In this document: piece after piece, positions 61,975-64,000 of the stretch
Position numbering within the stretch: position 1 is the first letter of the stretch
Layout: the number at the start of each line of letters is the position of its first letter
NCBI RefSeq assembly: GCF_019900845.1
Contig: NZ_CP074570.1
Location: forward strand, 1,860,001-1,924,000
DNA: 64,000 nt
Direction: 5' to 3'
Source of the DNA: Paraneptunicella aestuarii
GTDB lineage: Bacteria > Pseudomonadota > Gammaproteobacteria > Enterobacterales > Alteromonadaceae
Notes under the pieces: model-generated
What the model saw: the letters and a program-made list of their open reading frames with translations, nothing else
What the model was told of the DNA's origin: nothing
The model's database searches: none
Program-made: the position numbers and the translations under genes

Positions 61975-62850
61975 ATGCAATTATTTGTCAATGATCTGAC
62001 TGTGATGGACTTTTCCTACTTGTGTCCGGAACGAGGCATGGTAGGGGAGAGCTGGATAGTCGATGTCATGCTTGATGGTGCATTAAATGAAGAAAGCATG
62101 GTGCTTGACTTTGGTCGGGTCAAAAAAGATTTGAAATCACTGATTGATAAATATGTTGATCACAAACTCTTGATCCCAATGGAGCATCCCTATACCGCTG
62201 TAGAACATTTAGCGGTTTCTGATTCGGTAAAAGTGCATTTTAACCGCCCAGATAAAAGCATTCATTTGCATTGTCCTGACGAGGCTTATGCCTTTATCTA
62301 TTCCGATACGGTGACGATGAAATCGGTGCAGGAATATCTTAGTGACATTATTCGTACCAAGTTACCCGGCAATGTGCAGGGTATTGAATTGAATTTGCGC
62401 GCCGAAGTCATCGAAACGCCTTTTTATCACTATACTCATGGGCTAAAAAAGCACGATGGCAATTGCCAGCGTATCGCACATGGGCATCGTTCACGCATAG
62501 ATGTTCGTGTCGATAATCAAACCAATAGTGAATGGCCTGAATACTGGGCGAAACGTTGGCAAGATATTTACATCGGTACGCGCGAAGATTTGGTGTCAGA
62601 ATGCACTCTGACTACAGATGAATATACCTTTTTGGCAGACGGTAATCATTATCTGTTTTCTTATGAATCGTCTCAGGGATGCTTTGAACTGGCTATTCCC
62701 ACTGCCGAGTGTGAGATTATTGAAACCGACTCTACCGTTGAATGTTTGGCGCAATTTATGGCGAATGAGCAAAAGCGCTTGTCTCCAGAACATCAACACA
62801 TAGTGTTTGCCTATGAAGGCGTTGGTAAAGGAGCGATTGCCTATGCCTAA
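61975..62850 (+). CDS. Two-domain QueD-like 6-pyruvoyl-tetrahydropterin-synthase-family protein
   Basis: This 291-residue tandem-domain protein is about twice the size of QueD. The first half has LDFGRVKKDLKSLIDKYVDHKLL (the usual DFxxLK...DHxxLN) but no HxH metal site. The second half has the metal-ligand and catalytic-Cys region FYHYTHGLKKHDGNCQRIAHGHRSRIDV and a C-terminal Glu (FAYEGVGKGA) but no DFG-type helix. The motifs of a single QueD therefore seem divided between two domains. It could act on tetrahydropterins or queuosine precursors; this is unproven. It overlaps the following M23 gene by 8 bp. Confidence 0.8.
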   Translation: MQLFVNDLTVMDFSYLCPERGMVGESWIVDVMLDGALNEESMVLDFGRVKKDLKSLIDKYVDHKLLIPMEHPYTAVEHLAVSDSVKVHFNRPDKSIHLHCPDEAYAFIYSDTVTMKSVQEYLSDIIRTKLPGNVQGIELNLRAEVIETPFYHYTHGLKKHDGNCQRIAHGHRSRIDVRVDNQTNSEWPEYWAKRWQDIYIGTREDLVSECTLTTDEYTFLADGNHYLFSYESSQGCFELAIPTAECEIIETDSTVECLAQFMANEQKRLSPEHQHIVFAYEGVGKGAIAYA

Positions 62851-63757
62851 GCTAATGCTTATGTACAGGTTAGTGTTGCTAGCGTCTTTTTGGCTATGTA
62901 CCGTAGCGAGCGTTTCTGCTGCCTCTATGAGTGAAATTGAGAAAATGCTGCCTTCACAACCTGCATTACACTGGCCGCAACTGGAATTGCGCGGGCAGCT
63001 TAAGCAGGGGGCGCTCTTAAGAGGACAGATAGCCAAGGCAGAAAGCGGAGCAAAAAGCGCACAGGAAACCAGAGTTTGGCTCAACGAGCAGGAAATACAG
63101 GTTTCTGATGACGGTTTCTTTGCCATAGGCTTTGGTCGTGATGCTAAATTAGAGCACGAGTTAAAGTGGCAAACGCAAGATGGGCAAGTGCATAGCCAGG
63201 TTCTAAAACTGCAAAAACGAGAATACAAGATCCAAAAAATTGATGGCTTACCGCCGAAAATGGTCACGCCGCCTGAATCTGTGCTTGAGCGCATTCGTAA
63301 AGATAATCGCGATGTTGCCGCTGCTCGTAAATTACGAGATGAGCGTATTGATTTTATGCAAGCGTTTCAATGGCCGGCAAAAGGAGAGATTAGCGGTGTT
63401 TACGGTAGTCAGCGAATATTGAATGGCACGCCTAAAAACCCACATTTTGGTGTTGATGTTGCCGGGCCAATTGGTCATCCGGTTTATGCGCCAGCCGATG
63501 GTGTTGTTACATTATTCGTGCCTGATATGTACTACTCAGGTGGAACCATGATCATTGACCACGGTCATGGCATCACATCGACTTTTCTGCATTTGAGCAA
63601 GTCCCATGTTAAAGCGGGTGATGTGGTGAAGCAGGGCGAACTGGTAGCTGAAATCGGTGACACTGGCAGGGTTACAGGCGCGCATCTGGATTGGCGAATG
63701 AACTGGCTGGATCAACGAATTGACCCAGCGTTAATTGTGCCGGCTAAAGCCGAATAG
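62843..63757 (+). CDS. M23 family peptidoglycan DD-metallopeptidase (LytM/murein hydrolase-like)
   Basis: This protein of 304 residues starts at ATG 62843, with GGAG just upstream and a signal peptide (PKLMLMYRLVLLASFWLCTVASVSA). The N-terminal half is an unassigned domain. The C-terminal LytM domain has NPHFGVDVAGPIGHPVYAPADGVV (HxxxD metal ligands), MIIDHGHGITSTFLHLS and GAHLDWRMNW. The second His of the usual HxH is Asp (HLD). Some gammaproteobacterial M23 proteins show the same HLDWR, so it may still be active. Its neighbour is a QueD-like gene. It probably cuts peptidoglycan cross-links during growth or division. Confidence 0.87.
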   Translation: MPKLMLMYRLVLLASFWLCTVASVSAASMSEIEKMLPSQPALHWPQLELRGQLKQGALLRGQIAKAESGAKSAQETRVWLNEQEIQVSDDGFFAIGFGRDAKLEHELKWQTQDGQVHSQVLKLQKREYKIQKIDGLPPKMVTPPESVLERIRKDNRDVAAARKLRDERIDFMQAFQWPAKGEISGVYGSQRILNGTPKNPHFGVDVAGPIGHPVYAPADGVVTLFVPDMYYSGGTMIIDHGHGITSTFLHLSKSHVKAGDVVKQGELVAEIGDTGRVTGAHLDWRMNWLDQRIDPALIVPAKAE

Positions 63758-63764
63758 TTTTAAT

Positions 63765-63803
63765 CTGAGTTTATTTGAAATAGACCAACTCAAATAAACT
63801 CAG
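63765..63803. terminator. Bidirectional terminator between convergent genes
   Basis: CTGAGTTTATTTGA and TCAAATAAACTCAG form a perfect 14-bp stem around an 11-nt loop, between the M23 gene and the M61 gene. It reaches the M61 stop codon, so it likely terminates both transcripts. Confidence 0.85.
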
Positions 63804-64000
63804 GGAGCACCCAACCAAAGTTTTGCTGCTTCTTTGTCTACGATTTCCAGATAAACCGTATCTTTAGGCGCTTCTTGAACTGGCATTTCTGTTTCATGTA
63901 ATCGTCCGCGACGGAAATAATGGATCACCGCTTCACTGCCAGTTTCCAGCTTATCTAGTTCACTCTGAAAATTACGCTCGTTAATCTGATAGCCGTTAAG
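63800..64000 (-). CDS. M61-type peptidase, C-terminal end (partial, runs off the right edge)
   Basis: The minus-strand frame from the right edge reads LNGYQINERNFQSELDKLET and ends KDTVYLEIVDKEAAKLWLGAP before TGA. Such a tail (YxVNxxxFxxxL, RRGRL, Leu-x-Trp-Leu) is characteristic of the C-terminal PDZ-like end of M61 glycyl aminopeptidases. The catalytic HExxH domain lies outside the window. The stop codon is inside the terminator stem. Confidence 0.7.
   Translation of the reverse strand, partial: LNGYQINERNFQSELDKLETGSEAVIHYFRRGRLHETEMPVQEAPKDTVYLEIVDKEAAKLWLGAP

Noticed and set aside
1..64000. CRISPR arrays, tRNA or rRNA genes
   Set aside because: No direct repeats with regular spacers and no tRNA-like cloverleaf or rRNA stretch was seen on either strand.

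Overview
The window is chromosomal DNA from a marine-type gammaproteobacterium, most likely order Alteromonadales. The main reasons are the csiV-mfd-PilZ block, lolCDE, the yejM-yejL-yejK block, a LiuR-controlled branched-chain amino acid catabolic locus of the type known from Shewanella and Alteromonas relatives, and many outer-membrane and c-di-GMP genes. The genus cannot be fixed from the sequence alone. No tRNA, rRNA, CRISPR array, transposase or phage gene was seen, so this looks like core chromosome with small accessory insertions.

Layout. 1-8.1 kb (leftward): a partial csiV that runs off the left edge, mfd, a PilZ protein, a LysE exporter, a PaiB-like flavoprotein and a YhhN lysoplasmalogenase. 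8.5-12 kb (rightward): a chemoreceptor behind a sigma-28-like promoter, followed by a porin and a small PstS-like periplasmic protein, which together look like a sensing/uptake module. 12-14.7 kb (leftward): a secreted PI-PLC/ricin-lectin protein, a half-size TMEM165 protein and a lipoprotein. 15-19.2 kb: lolCDE plus a GNAT and a DUF2919-like membrane protein. 19.3-24.7 kb (leftward): a LysR regulator, a membrane diguanylate cyclase with an outer-membrane beta-barrel protein, and an orphan CofD-like protein.

24.9-33.5 kb is the leucine/isovalerate pathway: liuR-liuA, then liuB-liuC-liuD-liuE, with a divergent acetyl-CoA acetyltransferase. 40.0-45.6 kb is the valine arm: mmsA, isobutyryl-CoA dehydrogenase, 3-hydroxyisobutyryl-CoA hydrolase, mmsB and an SDR. 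Both arms carry similar ACGTTTACGT / ACGTTAACGT palindromes upstream, so they probably form one LiuR regulon. Between them lie a protein made of ten 11-residue repeats, a DUF3034-truncated-globin pair, an M35 metalloprotease with a stand-alone paralogue of its own N-terminal domain, and a response regulator with a helical-repeat tail.

45.6-64 kb: gmhB, a REC-REC-PAS-GGDEF-EAL protein and a ThDP enzyme. Then comes a leftward TonB-receptor operon with two overlapping citrate-synthase-fold genes that lack the usual catalytic residues, preceded by a histidine kinase and a substrate-binding protein. The window ends with yejM/yejL facing away from yejK, an ABC ATPase, a two-domain QueD-like protein, an M23 peptidase and the 3' end of an M61 peptidase gene.

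Three copies of a palindromic 130-185 bp element with CTAA...TTAG ends are scattered between genes (7.3, 34.1 and 46.3 kb). The best candidates for something undescribed are the degenerate citrate-synthase pair with its TonB receptor, the palindromic element, the stand-alone M35 prodomain paralogue and the perfect 11-mer repeat protein.
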